Program-made: the position numbers and the translations under genes
The notes under the pieces: model-generated
Database searches by the model: none
The model's input: the letters and a program-made list of their open reading frames with translations, nothing else
What the model was told of the DNA's origin: nothing
Assembly: GCA_964354345.1 (NCBI GenBank)
Contig: CAYGZL010000121.1
Span: forward strand, 1-27,882
DNA length: 27,882 bases
Direction: 5' to 3'
DNA from: CAYGZL01 sp964354345
GTDB lineage: Bacteria; Chloroflexota; Anaerolineae; Anaerolineales; UBA4823
In this document: one piece after another, positions 15,406-24,159 of the stretch
Layout of the letters: every line of letters starts with the position of its first letter
Position numbering within the stretch: position 1 is the first letter of the stretch

Positions 15406-16535
15406 GTGATGACCACCTCAGTGCCTTTGCCAGTTCGTTCCCAATCTTTTTGACTGGTAATTTCCGTATCATACACTGGAGTCGTCCAGCGGAATAACCA
15501 TTTCGCGTCGGCATTGCGCATATTGACACAGCCGTGGCTCATCTGCAAGCCGAAGTTATTGTGCCAGTAGGTGCCATGAAACGCTACTCCACCGTTTGGG
15601 TCGAAAAAGCATGTCCAGGGGACGCCGGGTAGGGAGAAGCGGTCGCGGTTCTCGTCATCCGGGTTACCAGTGACACTCCCCATGTGCTTATTCGGCAATT
15701 TGGAGTAGATATTAAAGCGTCCCCGGGGTGTGGCAGTTGGAAACTCACCTGCTGGAGTCGTGGTCGGGATGCCGGTAGATACTTTCGTCGAGAAAACTAA
15801 CCGGTTATATTCATAGGCGCGTAAAGTTTGCTCATTGATCGAGACTTCGATATGCTTCTTATCTGCTGGGACATCGGTTGAGAGGGGTGCGATCTCCTGG
15901 GGTGGGATCATGCGCAGATGCCGCGCCGGAACTAAATATTTTTCCGTCTTGCTCAACTCGCTGGTGAGTTGGTACCAGGGTTGGCGATCCGGCCCCAGGA
16001 TCACATCCGTGGCCCAATGCGTGGTTTCGAAGTAAAGGCGTGATCCTCGCCAGGGATACCAGCCATCCCGGGTTGAATATTGATAAGCGGTCGTATATGG
16101 AACCGTCACTTCGCTTAAAAGGCCGCTCTCAGGCACATTGTTGACTGGCTCATTCAAACGAACGGGTACTAGTTGCAGGTGTGCGCTATGCAGGTAGCCG
16201 CCCCACACCCGGTACCACAGCGTGTTATAGTAAGCCGGCGCGTTGGCGGGGTGCAGCTCGGCGTAGATGTGAACGATCTGGTCCCGGTAACGCTGTCCGA
16301 TGATGGGCGCTTTGTCGTCAGGCGCTGAGCGTAAATCAATCTGTTTTATCGTCACGCGCGCCAGCTTACCCTGATCCTGCTCGAGTGGGATGGGAAATTC
16401 TGGTCCGCTGAAGGGGGCTGGAGGTGGGGCTGGGGTGGGAGTGGGGGTTGAGTCCACCGCCAGGGTAAATGCCAGGCTGCTGAATGCCAACCCGGTGAGT
16501 TTTAGAAAATCACGTCGAGATAGTATCTTGCGCAT
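15402..16535 (-). CDS. L,D-transpeptidase (YkuD), Tat-exported, 377 aa
   Basis: Paralogue of the downstream gene. The Tat signal is LSRRDFLKLTGLAFSSLAFTLA, followed by a Pro/Thr-rich linker (TPTPTPAPPPAPFSGP) that lifts the enzyme off the membrane. SH3-like segments (RVTIKQIDLRSAPDDKAPII; NTLWYRVWGGYLHSAHL) precede the YkuD domain (IEVSINEQTLRAYEYNRLVF). The active site is HGTYWHNNFGLQMSHGCVNMRN with Cys336. A stretch TTPAGEFPTATPRGRFNIY in the substrate region is longer than in the second enzyme, so the two may differ in acceptor. The ribosome site is weak. It follows the pilin-like microprotein gene by 54 bp. Confidence 0.92.
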   Translation of the reverse strand: MRKILSRRDFLKLTGLAFSSLAFTLAVDSTPTPTPAPPPAPFSGPEFPIPLEQDQGKLARVTIKQIDLRSAPDDKAPIIGQRYRDQIVHIYAELHPANAPAYYNTLWYRVWGGYLHSAHLQLVPVRLNEPVNNVPESGLLSEVTVPYTTAYQYSTRDGWYPWRGSRLYFETTHWATDVILGPDRQPWYQLTSELSKTEKYLVPARHLRMIPPQEIAPLSTDVPADKKHIEVSINEQTLRAYEYNRLVFSTKVSTGIPTTTPAGEFPTATPRGRFNIYSKLPNKHMGSVTGNPDDENRDRFSLPGVPWTCFFDPNGGVAFHGTYWHNNFGLQMSHGCVNMRNADAKWLFRWTTPVYDTEITSQKDWERTGKGTEVVIT

Positions 16536-16589
16536 AGGTAAGGACCGTCACACCCAAAGACACTCGAAAACAGTCATCGAAGAACAGCC

Positions 16590-16754
16590 TCATTTACAGG
16601 GTAAACCAAGCTGTCCGCACCAGATGGTTATCTGGGTTTGCAGGTATGGCCAGAAGAGCTCGTAAGTAATGAGCACGACAATGGCGATGAAGATAATGAT
16701 CAGAATAATTTCGAGCCAGGAAAGCCCTAAACCCTGGCGACGCGGATTATTCAT
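16590..16754 (-). CDS. 54-residue pilin-like single-pass membrane protein
   Basis: Small gene with GGAGGCAACT directly before its ATG (16754). The product has a short basic leader (NNPRRQGLG), then LSWLE and a long hydrophobic segment (about 16-34, IILIIIFIAIVVLITYELF), then a short tail with two cysteines (Cys46, Cys53). Gly10 followed by Glu at +5 matches the prepilin peptidase pattern G-xxxx-E before a hydrophobic helix, so it could be a minimal type IV pilin-like subunit. Alternatively it is an uncleaved membrane anchor peptide. Being the first gene before two L,D-transpeptidases suggests an envelope role. A TATAAT on the minus strand at 16790-16795 is its likely -10. Confidence 0.65.
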   Translation of the reverse strand: MNNPRRQGLGLSWLEIILIIIFIAIVVLITYELFWPYLQTQITIWCGQLGLPCK

Positions 16755-16789
16755 AGTTGCCTCCGGTATGGCGATAGCACTTTTCAGTA

Positions 16790-16795
16790 ATTATA
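16790..16795 (-). promoter_or_regulatory. probable -10 box of the microprotein/transpeptidase operon
   Basis: The minus strand reads TATAAT exactly, 35 bases before the microprotein ATG. The best -35 at 17 bp spacing is TTTATT (three of six matches). It is the only good -10 upstream of the whole minus-strand cluster. Confidence 0.4.
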
Positions 16796-16818
16796 CCTTT
16801 AAGATTTACCAGAATAAA

Positions 16819-17097
16819 ATGATGATCCCGGATATTATCAAGCCATATCACACGGCTAACCAATTGATCCATAGCCTGATCTTAATCGAACCCGAGCAAC
16901 ATAAAGTCCTGGTGGAGATCGCGCGCCGGGAAAAGCGGAGCCTGTCAGATTTGGTGCGCGAAATGATCGATCAGCAGTTGAAAGAGCGGAAACGGAAGTC
17001 GTTGGAGGTCGCTGCCGAAGCTCTACTCGATGATTACCAGAATGATACGGATCTATCTGGGTTCAAGACTCTGGACGGGGAGGATTTCCATGCGTAA
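16819..17097 (+). CDS. ribbon-helix-helix antitoxin of a MazEF/PemIK-like pair, about 92 aa
   Basis: The likely functional core is LIHSLILIEPEQHKVLVEIARREKRSLSDLVREMIDQQL, a beta-strand plus two helices of the ribbon-helix-helix type. It is followed by a basic-acidic helix and an acidic C-terminal tail (DDYQNDTDLSGFKTLDGEDF), the part that normally wraps the toxin. The start is unsure. ATG at 16819 is used here, the ATG at 16822 or the TTG at 16864 (77 aa) is equally possible, and none has a clear ribosome site. The far-upstream frame to 16669 runs across the opposite-strand microprotein gene and is rejected. The stop overlaps the toxin start by 8 bases, with the toxin's ribosome site inside this gene. 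Confidence 0.75.
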   Translation: MMIPDIIKPYHTANQLIHSLILIEPEQHKVLVEIARREKRSLSDLVREMIDQQLKERKRKSLEVAAEALLDDYQNDTDLSGFKTLDGEDFHA

Positions 17098-17428
17098 GGG
17101 GGAAGTGTGGCTGATTAACCTGGATCCGACTGTTGGAGGAGAAATCCGCAAGTCCAGACCGGCGGTGATTGTTAGTGAGGATGCCATTGGTATCCTGCCA
17201 CTCAGGGTGATCGTAACTTTGACGGATTGGAAAGAACAATATCGCCAGGCTCCCTGGATGGTTCAAATCACCCCGGATGTAGATAACGGCCTAAGCAAAT
17301 CCTCGGCAGCCGACGCCATTCAAATTCGTTCTGTATCCACGACACACTTTGTCAACCAGATTGGAAAGGTTTCATCCACCCATCTGGATCAGATCCTGGA
17401 AGCCGTGCGCGTTGTGATTGGATTGTAG
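17090..17428 (+). CDS. MazF/PemK-family endoribonuclease toxin, 112 aa
   Basis: Type II toxin of the CcdB/PemK fold. It starts with KGEVWLINLDPTVGGEIRKSRPAVIVS, the family signature with the conserved Arg-Pro, continues with RVIVTLTDW (the Thr position of the active site), and ends with IRSVSTTHFVNQIGKVSSTHLDQILEAVRVVIGL. MazF enzymes cut single-stranded RNA at short sequence motifs and are held inactive by the cognate antitoxin. GGGGAGG lies 6 bases before the ATG at 17090. Length is normal, and no stop or frameshift is visible. The pair stands alone between the minus-strand envelope cluster and the repeat array. Confidence 0.88.
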   Translation: MRKGEVWLINLDPTVGGEIRKSRPAVIVSEDAIGILPLRVIVTLTDWKEQYRQAPWMVQITPDVDNGLSKSSAADAIQIRSVSTTHFVNQIGKVSSTHLDQILEAVRVVIGL

Positions 17429-17581
17429 AATGGTATTATCTGGTGCGCTGATCAGGTTGATGGATTATTTCCTAAATGAATTGTTTGTCAATTCGTTTAC
17501 CTGGATGGCGATTGACTCTTATTGCCAGGAAATTTGCTACCCCCAACTGCTCCGTCAATCCGCATAATAGCTTTAAAAAAC
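17429..17581. other. gene-free stretch before the repeat array
   Basis: This 153-bp stretch contains a 10-bp imperfect inverted repeat, AAATGAATTG (17474-17483) with CAATTCGTTT (17489-17498). It might end the toxin mRNA, but there is no T-run. Nothing else is recognised. Confidence 0.3.
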
Positions 17582-18073
17582 CAGGATCAACAGGATATAT
17601 CCAATCTGTAAATATCCTATCCATCCTGTATATCCTGTTATGAACCGCGGATCGATCCTGTATGCAAAAGGTAAGGGTTAATCAACAGGATGCATAGGAA
17701 CAACAGGATATATCCAATCTGTAAATATCCTATCTATCCTGGATATCCTGTTATGAACCACGGATCGATCCTGTAAGCAAGAGGAAGGGTTAATCAACAG
17801 GATGCACAGGATCAACAAGATATATCCAATCCGAAAATATCCTATCCATCCTGTATATCCTGTTATGAACCGCGGATCGATCCTGTAAGCAAAAGGTAAG
17901 GGTTAATCAACAGGATGCACAGGATCAACAGGATATATCCAATCTGAAAATATCCTATCCATCCTGTATATCCTGTTATAAACCGCGGATCGATCCTGTA
18001 AGCAAGAGGAAGGGTTAATCAACAGGATGCACAGGAACAACAGGATATATCCAATCTGAATATATCCTGTTAT
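17582..18073. repeat. tandem array of ~112-bp repeats with alternating A/B units
   Basis: The anchor CAACAGGATATATCC (CAACAAGATATATCC in the third copy) starts at 17588, 17701, 17813, 17926 and 18038, giving periods of 113, 112, 113 and 112. Units alternate. Type A carries GCAAAAGGTAAGGGTT and type B carries GCAAGAGGAAGGGTT (one base shorter), so the true repeat is a 225-bp A-B dimer, present twice plus a truncated fifth unit. Each unit contains inverted arms AACAGGATATA and TATATCCTGTT and several CAGGAT/ATCCTG motifs, so it can fold as RNA. No conserved open frame spans the units. The array ends 10 bp from the ppdK stop codon. Confidence 0.92.
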
Positions 18074-18082
18074 ATCGGTCGG

Positions 18083-20854
<2,772 letters not shown>

Positions 20855-21010
20855 AAATATTGCCTCCAAAAATATCGGGCTGTAAATGCCCATGTTTATT
20901 TAATAGTTGGGTTAAAATCCAAACGAGTAGTTTACCACATTGGTTCTGCTTTTTACGAAACAAATGCTGATATTATTAATCCAAGTCGTAAAAAAAGGCG
21001 ATTTTAGAGA
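20855..21010. promoter_or_regulatory. divergent upstream region of ppdK and rplU
   Basis: AT-rich spacer. The stretch at about 20968-21010 (TATTATTAAT and a run of seven A) lies just before the rplU -35 and may act as an UP element. No convincing minus-strand promoter for ppdK is visible. Nothing else was recognised. Confidence 0.3.
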
Positions 21011-21039
21011 TTGACATTCATTGTCATCCCCGGTATAAT
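21011..21039 (+). promoter_or_regulatory. consensus housekeeping promoter of rplU-rpmA-rpmE
   Basis: TTGACA at 21011-21016 and TATAAT at 21034-21039 are separated by exactly 17 bp: a full-consensus sigma-70/SigA promoter. Transcription should start near 21046, giving a leader of about 190 bases before rplU. Confidence 0.93.
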
Positions 21040-21045
21040 TCTGCC

Positions 21046-21226
21046 CGCACTGCCCCGGCAGCCATCTGCTGGGGTTTGGTTTTGTACGCATTACAAATAT
21101 CAATGGAAGTTGCCCGGTTTACGGGCTTATACCCCAACTTCCCCGCATTGCGGCGCATTTCGGATCGGATCCATCCACCGAGATGATCTTTTATAGACGC
21201 GCGGTGAATGTGGTGAAGTGAAGCTT
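21046..21226 (+). promoter_or_regulatory. structured 5' leader of the rplU operon
   Basis: Two hairpins are visible. The first pairs CCCCGGCAG (21053-21061) with CTGCTGGGG (21066-21074) and is followed by a T-rich stretch, so it could act as an attenuator. The second pairs GGAAGTTG (21105-21112) with CAACTTCC (21135-21142) and encloses CCCG/CGGG (21113-21116, 21122-21125). Ribosomal-protein operons are often controlled by binding of their own product to such leaders, and L21 leaders are known in other phyla. Whether this one belongs to a known class is untested. Confidence 0.5.
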
Positions 21227-21238
21227 GGAGGAAGGTCA

Positions 21239-21568
21239 ATGAAATACGCAATTGTGGAAGACGGCGGTAAGCAATACCGGGCCGTCGAAGGCGCAACCAT
21301 CGAAGTTGATTATTTCCCTGCTGAAGCGGGCGATCAACTCGATCTGGAGCGGGTTTTGTTAGTCAGCGATGGTGAAGCTGTTCATGTCGGTACCCCAATC
21401 GTGGAAGGAGCGCGCGTACAGGCGACTGTAGTCGCTCAGGTCAAGGGTCCAAAAGTGATTGTGTTCAAGTATAAGCCGAAGAAGCGCTATCGTGTACATA
21501 CCGGTCACCGGCAGAAATACACTCGTTTACAAATCGATACGATATCGGTTGGCGCAGAAGCGGAGTAG
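21239..21568 (+). CDS. rplU: 50S ribosomal protein L21, 109 aa
   Basis: Large-subunit protein that binds 23S rRNA. It starts MKYAIVEDGGKQYRAVEGA, the typical L21 opening, and ends with the RNA-binding signature KYKPKKRYRVHTGHRQKYTRLQI. Length is normal. The ATG at 21239 is preceded by GGAGG at 7-base spacing; seven extra in-frame codons upstream are rejected. It is the first gene after the consensus promoter and leader, followed by rpmA after 9 bp, the classical order. Confidence 0.97.
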   Translation: MKYAIVEDGGKQYRAVEGATIEVDYFPAEAGDQLDLERVLLVSDGEAVHVGTPIVEGARVQATVVAQVKGPKVIVFKYKPKKRYRVHTGHRQKYTRLQIDTISVGAEAE

Positions 21569-21577
21569 GAGGTTCTT

Positions 21578-21847
21578 ATGGCTCACAAGAAAGGCGGCGG
21601 TTCCAGCCGCAACGGTCGGGATAGCAAAGGACAGCGCCTGGGCGTTAAGGTGTACAGTGGCGAGCGTGTCCTTTCCGGACATATCCTTGTCCGGCAACAT
21701 GGCACCCTGATAAAACCCGGGCGCAATGTTGATATTGGTAGGGATGACACGTTATTTGCCACCAGTGATGGGATCGTGGTATATGAGACCATCCGGGATG
21801 GTAAGAAACAAGTCAGTGTTATGCCGTTAGAGGAAGTAAAGTCATGA
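21578..21847 (+). CDS. rpmA: 50S ribosomal protein L27, 89 aa
   Basis: Sits near the peptidyl-transferase centre. The N-terminus MAHKKGGGSSRNGRDSKGQRLGVK is the standard form that reaches the active site, with no cleavable extension of the Firmicutes type. The core GHILVRQHGTLIKPGRNVDIGRDDTLFA is canonical. AGGAGG lies 6 bases before the ATG. Its stop overlaps the start of the L31 gene (ATGA at 21844-21847), so L27 and the L31 fusion are translationally coupled. Confidence 0.97.
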   Translation: MAHKKGGGSSRNGRDSKGQRLGVKVYSGERVLSGHILVRQHGTLIKPGRNVDIGRDDTLFATSDGIVVYETIRDGKKQVSVMPLEEVKS

Positions 21848-22317
21848 AGGCAAATATTCATCCGACTTATTATACAGATACAACCGTCATTTGCGCCTGC
21901 GGGAATACCTGGAAAACGGGTTCAACCAGGAAAGTCATCCACACCGATGTATGTTCAAAGTGCCATCCCTTCTTTACGGGTGAACAGCGCATCGTTGACA
22001 CCGAAGGTCAGGTAGATCGCTTCTACAAAAAGTTGCAAGCGCGCCAGCAATATATTCAGGATGTAGAATCCCGGAGCGCGGCGCGCACCTCGTTGGAGCG
22101 CCCTGTGACAGAGTTGGAGCTTGGTCAGCGTGCCACAGAAGCACTGGCAAAAGCTGGTATTGTCACTGTAGGTCAGGTGCTGGAAAAATTATCCACCGGA
22201 GAAACCAGCTTGCTCAGTATTGATGGTTTTGGACGTAAATCGCTGGCCGATTTAAAGAAGCGGTTGCGCCAGTTCGGTTATGAACTTCCGCAAGCAGCCG
22301 AAGAAATTGTTGTGTAA
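21844..22317 (+). CDS. rpmE: ribosomal protein L31 fused to an RNA polymerase alpha-CTD-like domain, 157 aa
   Basis: Residues 1-70 are a complete zinc-type L31 (Cys17, Cys19, Cys37, Cys40; KCHPFFTG; VDRFYKKL), which bridges the ribosomal subunits. Ordinary L31 ends here. The extra part has a linker (about 71-85) and residues 86-150 with the helix-hairpin-helix outline of the alpha C-terminal domain (VTELELGQRATEALAKAGI ... LLSIDGFGRKSLADLKKRL). Positions matching E. coli alpha Arg265, Leu270, Gly296, Lys298 and Ser299 are kept (Arg96, Leu101, Gly130, Lys132, Ser133), while Asn268 is Glu99. The tail may bind RNA, DNA or a protein partner; this is inference. The frame is continuous with no sign of assembly error. 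It ends 17 bases before a strong terminator. Confidence 0.93.
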   Translation: MKANIHPTYYTDTTVICACGNTWKTGSTRKVIHTDVCSKCHPFFTGEQRIVDTEGQVDRFYKKLQARQQYIQDVESRSAARTSLERPVTELELGQRATEALAKAGIVTVGQVLEKLSTGETSLLSIDGFGRKSLADLKKRLRQFGYELPQAAEEIVV

Positions 22318-22334
22318 TCAGTGAATTGTTTATT

Positions 22335-22378
22335 AAAAAACAGACCCATCCTGTTGATCCTGGATGGGTCTGTTTTTT
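22335..22378 (+). terminator. strong intrinsic terminator of the rplU operon
   Basis: Perfect 17-bp arms (22335-22351 and 22362-22378) with core CAGACCCATCC/GGATGGGTCTG surround a 10-base loop and end in six T. The A-run on the left makes it bidirectional in form. The loop region 22348-22362 is the exact reverse complement of CAGGATCAACAGGAT from the repeat array at 17582. Confidence 0.95.
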
Positions 22379-22403
22379 GAGTTCATTCATCCACCTGCAA
22401 ACA

Positions 22404-22445
22404 TGACATATGTCAATTGTCAGGGGTGGAAAATGACGCGATAAT
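22404..22445 (+). promoter_or_regulatory. folD promoter with adjacent palindrome
   Basis: TTGTCA (22417-22422) and GATAAT (22440-22445), each one base off consensus, are spaced by 17 bp. The perfect 12-bp palindrome TGACATATGTCA (22404-22415) abuts the -35 box, a position typical of an activator site, though it could be chance. Confidence 0.7.
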
Positions 22446-22498
22446 CAGGTGGGGATAATTGGATAATTAAATGCTTGAAAAAAAATAAGGAGTGTGTC

Positions 22499-23383
22499 AT
22501 GACTGCCCAAATTATTGACGGCAAAGTAATTGCTGAACAGGTTCGGAATGAGGTCGCGGAAGATGTGGCCAAGATGCTGGCGGCGGGATTACCCCGTCCT
22601 GGCCTGGCGACGGTTTTGGTTGGAGATAACCCGGCTTCAAAAGTATATGTAAGCTCCAAACAAAAAGCCTGTGCCCAGGCCGGCATCGAGTCATTCGGTT
22701 TTCATTTACCAGCAGCAACTTCTCAGAAAGAAGTAGAGGAGCTGGTTGCACAACTGAATGCAGATCCGCGTGTCAATGGAATTCTGGTGCAATTACCGCT
22801 GCCAACCGGTCTGGATGAAGAGCGAGTCCTGATGGGGATCAATATTGACAAGGATGTTGATGGTTTTCATCCGGTTAATATGGGACGCTTGGCGCAAAAG
22901 GGACGCGATCCATTGTTTGTGCCATGCACGCCGGCTGGCTGTATCTATATGTTGGATAAGCTCAATGTGCAATTGAGGGGGGCAAATGCTATCGTTTTGG
23001 GCCGATCGAATATAGTTGGGATGCCAGTCGCTTTACTGCTGGTACGACGCGACGCCACCGTGACGATTTGTCACTCACGCACCAAGGATTTACCCGGAGT
23101 AGTTCGTCAGGCGGATGTGCTAATCGCTGCGGTCGGTCGAGCAGAAATGGTGCGTGGGGACTGGGTGAAACCCGGAGCGGTGGTAATTGATGTTGGCATT
23201 AATCGCATCGAGGATCCCGATCATCCCAAGGGTTCACGCCTGGTCGGGGATGTATGTTTCAATGAAGTTAAGGAAGTTGCTGGCGCCATTACCCCTGTTC
23301 CGGGTGGCGTTGGACCGATGACAATCGCTATGTTGCTCAAGAGCACTGTAAGGGCGGCCAAGCTGGCGAATCAGAAGGTCTGA
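22499..23383 (+). CDS. folD: bifunctional methylenetetrahydrofolate dehydrogenase/cyclohydrolase, 294 aa
   Basis: Converts 5,10-methylene-THF to 5,10-methenyl-THF (NADP) and then to 10-formyl-THF in cytosolic one-carbon metabolism. The catalytic signature YVSSKQKAC has Tyr50 and Lys54 in their standard places. QLPLPTGLDE, DKDVDGFHPVNMG and PCTPAGCIYML are the folate-binding segments. The NADP Rossmann part has VLGRSNIVGMPVALLL and the C-terminus has TPVPGGVGPMTIAMLL. Length is normal. AAGGAG lies 7 bases before the ATG at 22499; eight extra in-frame codons upstream include the ribosome site itself and are rejected. It is monocistronic, between its own promoter and a terminator at 23404. Confidence 0.97.
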   Translation: MTAQIIDGKVIAEQVRNEVAEDVAKMLAAGLPRPGLATVLVGDNPASKVYVSSKQKACAQAGIESFGFHLPAATSQKEVEELVAQLNADPRVNGILVQLPLPTGLDEERVLMGINIDKDVDGFHPVNMGRLAQKGRDPLFVPCTPAGCIYMLDKLNVQLRGANAIVLGRSNIVGMPVALLLVRRDATVTICHSRTKDLPGVVRQADVLIAAVGRAEMVRGDWVKPGAVVIDVGINRIEDPDHPKGSRLVGDVCFNEVKEVAGAITPVPGGVGPMTIAMLLKSTVRAAKLANQKV

Positions 23384-23403
23384 AAGGTTTTATTATCAGA
23401 GAG

Positions 23404-23433
23404 AGGCGGGCGTTAGAACCCCGCCTTTCTTTA
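23404..23433 (+). terminator. intrinsic terminator after folD
   Basis: AGGCGGG (23404-23410) pairs with CCCGCCT (23420-23426) around a 9-base loop and is followed by the T-rich TTCTTTA. It lies 20 bases past the folD stop. Confidence 0.8.
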
Positions 23434-23449
23434 ATAATAAAAAACCTTT

Positions 23450-23478
23450 TTGCACAAATAGATAGCTTAAGGTATAAT
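23450..23478 (+). promoter_or_regulatory. promoter of the rpmH-rnpA cluster
   Basis: A perfect TATAAT at 23473-23478 lies 17 bp after TTGCAC at 23450-23455 (only the TTG half matches the -35 consensus). It follows an A/T-rich stretch. The leader to rpmH would be about 90 bases. Confidence 0.7.
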
Positions 23479-23575
23479 CGAATTTCGCTTGGGTAAATCC
23501 AGCCAAGCTGATTTATCGCGATACTCGCTCAAAATGATTGGGCGGTAAATTTAAAGAAAGAGTTAGGGATGTTTT

Positions 23576-23752
23576 ATGCCGAAACGTACGTATCAACCGA
23601 AGATTCGCCGCCGGCTACGCGTTCATGGTTTTCGGGCGCGTATGGCGACCGCGGGTGGGCGCCAGGTGATCAAGAGCCGGCGCGCCAAAGGCCGCTATCG
23701 CCTGACCGTGTCGATGAACAACCATATTAAGAAAATTAACTGGAACGGCTAA
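23576..23752 (+). CDS. rpmH: 50S ribosomal protein L34 with C-terminal extension, 58 aa
   Basis: Short basic ribosomal protein. MPKRTYQPKIRRRLRVHGFR is the usual KRTYQPxxRRRxRxHGF opening, followed by ARMATAGGRQVIKSRRAKGR. Typical L34 ends soon after KGRxRL(T/S)V at 44-47 residues. Here about 12 further residues (MNNHIKKINWNG) follow, so the tail is extended and basic-polar. The ribosome site is weak (AGGGA, 6 bases upstream). It is the first gene of the conserved rpmH-rnpA-yidD-yidC-jag cluster normally near the replication origin. No dnaA or oriC lies inside this window. Confidence 0.96.
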   Translation: MPKRTYQPKIRRRLRVHGFRARMATAGGRQVIKSRRAKGRYRLTVSMNNHIKKINWNG

Positions 23753-23805
23753 TCTGGCTCGCAGTTATGGTACTCGTGCGAAAGTGAACCGAAAGCTATT
23801 TAAGC

Positions 23806-24159
23806 GTGCAGCGCAGGTTTCGCCTGACCAGTTCGGTCGATTTTCAGCGAGTGCGGCGTTTTGGCAGGTCTCATGTCCACCCGCTTTGTGTGCTTATAAG
23901 TTATCCAGGGCAGCTGAAACAGTCGCGTTTCGGCGTTCTGGCAGGGCGCTCAGTTGGTAAAGCCTTCCAACGTAACCGGGCGAAACGGTTGATCCGAGAG
24001 GCGCTGCGAGAATGCATACCGAGTGTGTTATCCGGATGGGATATTGTTGTGATCGCCCGAAAACCGATGGCGGAGGCTTCTTATCTGCAAACTTTGGCAG
24101 CCTTAATTGCACTGCTGGAGCGGAGCAATCTATATGAGTGTAAGTCACCCGATGGTTGA
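23806..24159 (+). CDS. rnpA: ribonuclease P protein component, 117 aa
   Basis: Protein subunit of RNase P, which helps the catalytic RNA mature tRNA 5' ends. The start QRRFRLTSSVDFQRVRRFGRS and the signature RSVGKAFQRNRAKRLIREALRE (RNR motif) are diagnostic. GTG start at 23806; the only in-frame alternative start region is closed by a TGA at 23785, so this start is secure although no good ribosome site is visible. It overlaps yidD by 26 bases, and the two are likely coupled. Confidence 0.95.
   Translation: MQRRFRLTSSVDFQRVRRFGRSHVHPLCVLISYPGQLKQSRFGVLAGRSVGKAFQRNRAKRLIREALRECIPSVLSGWDIVVIARKPMAEASYLQTLAALIALLERSNLYECKSPDG

Noticed and set aside
16390..16665. Plus-strand frame with Gly/Val repeats opposite the transpeptidase N-terminus
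   Set aside because: Its repeats are the reverse complement of the Pro/Thr linker codons of the L,D-transpeptidase gene.
17582..18073. Tandem repeats considered as a CRISPR array
   Set aside because: The repeated unit is continuous at about 112 bp with no short repeat and unique-spacer structure, and no cas gene is present.
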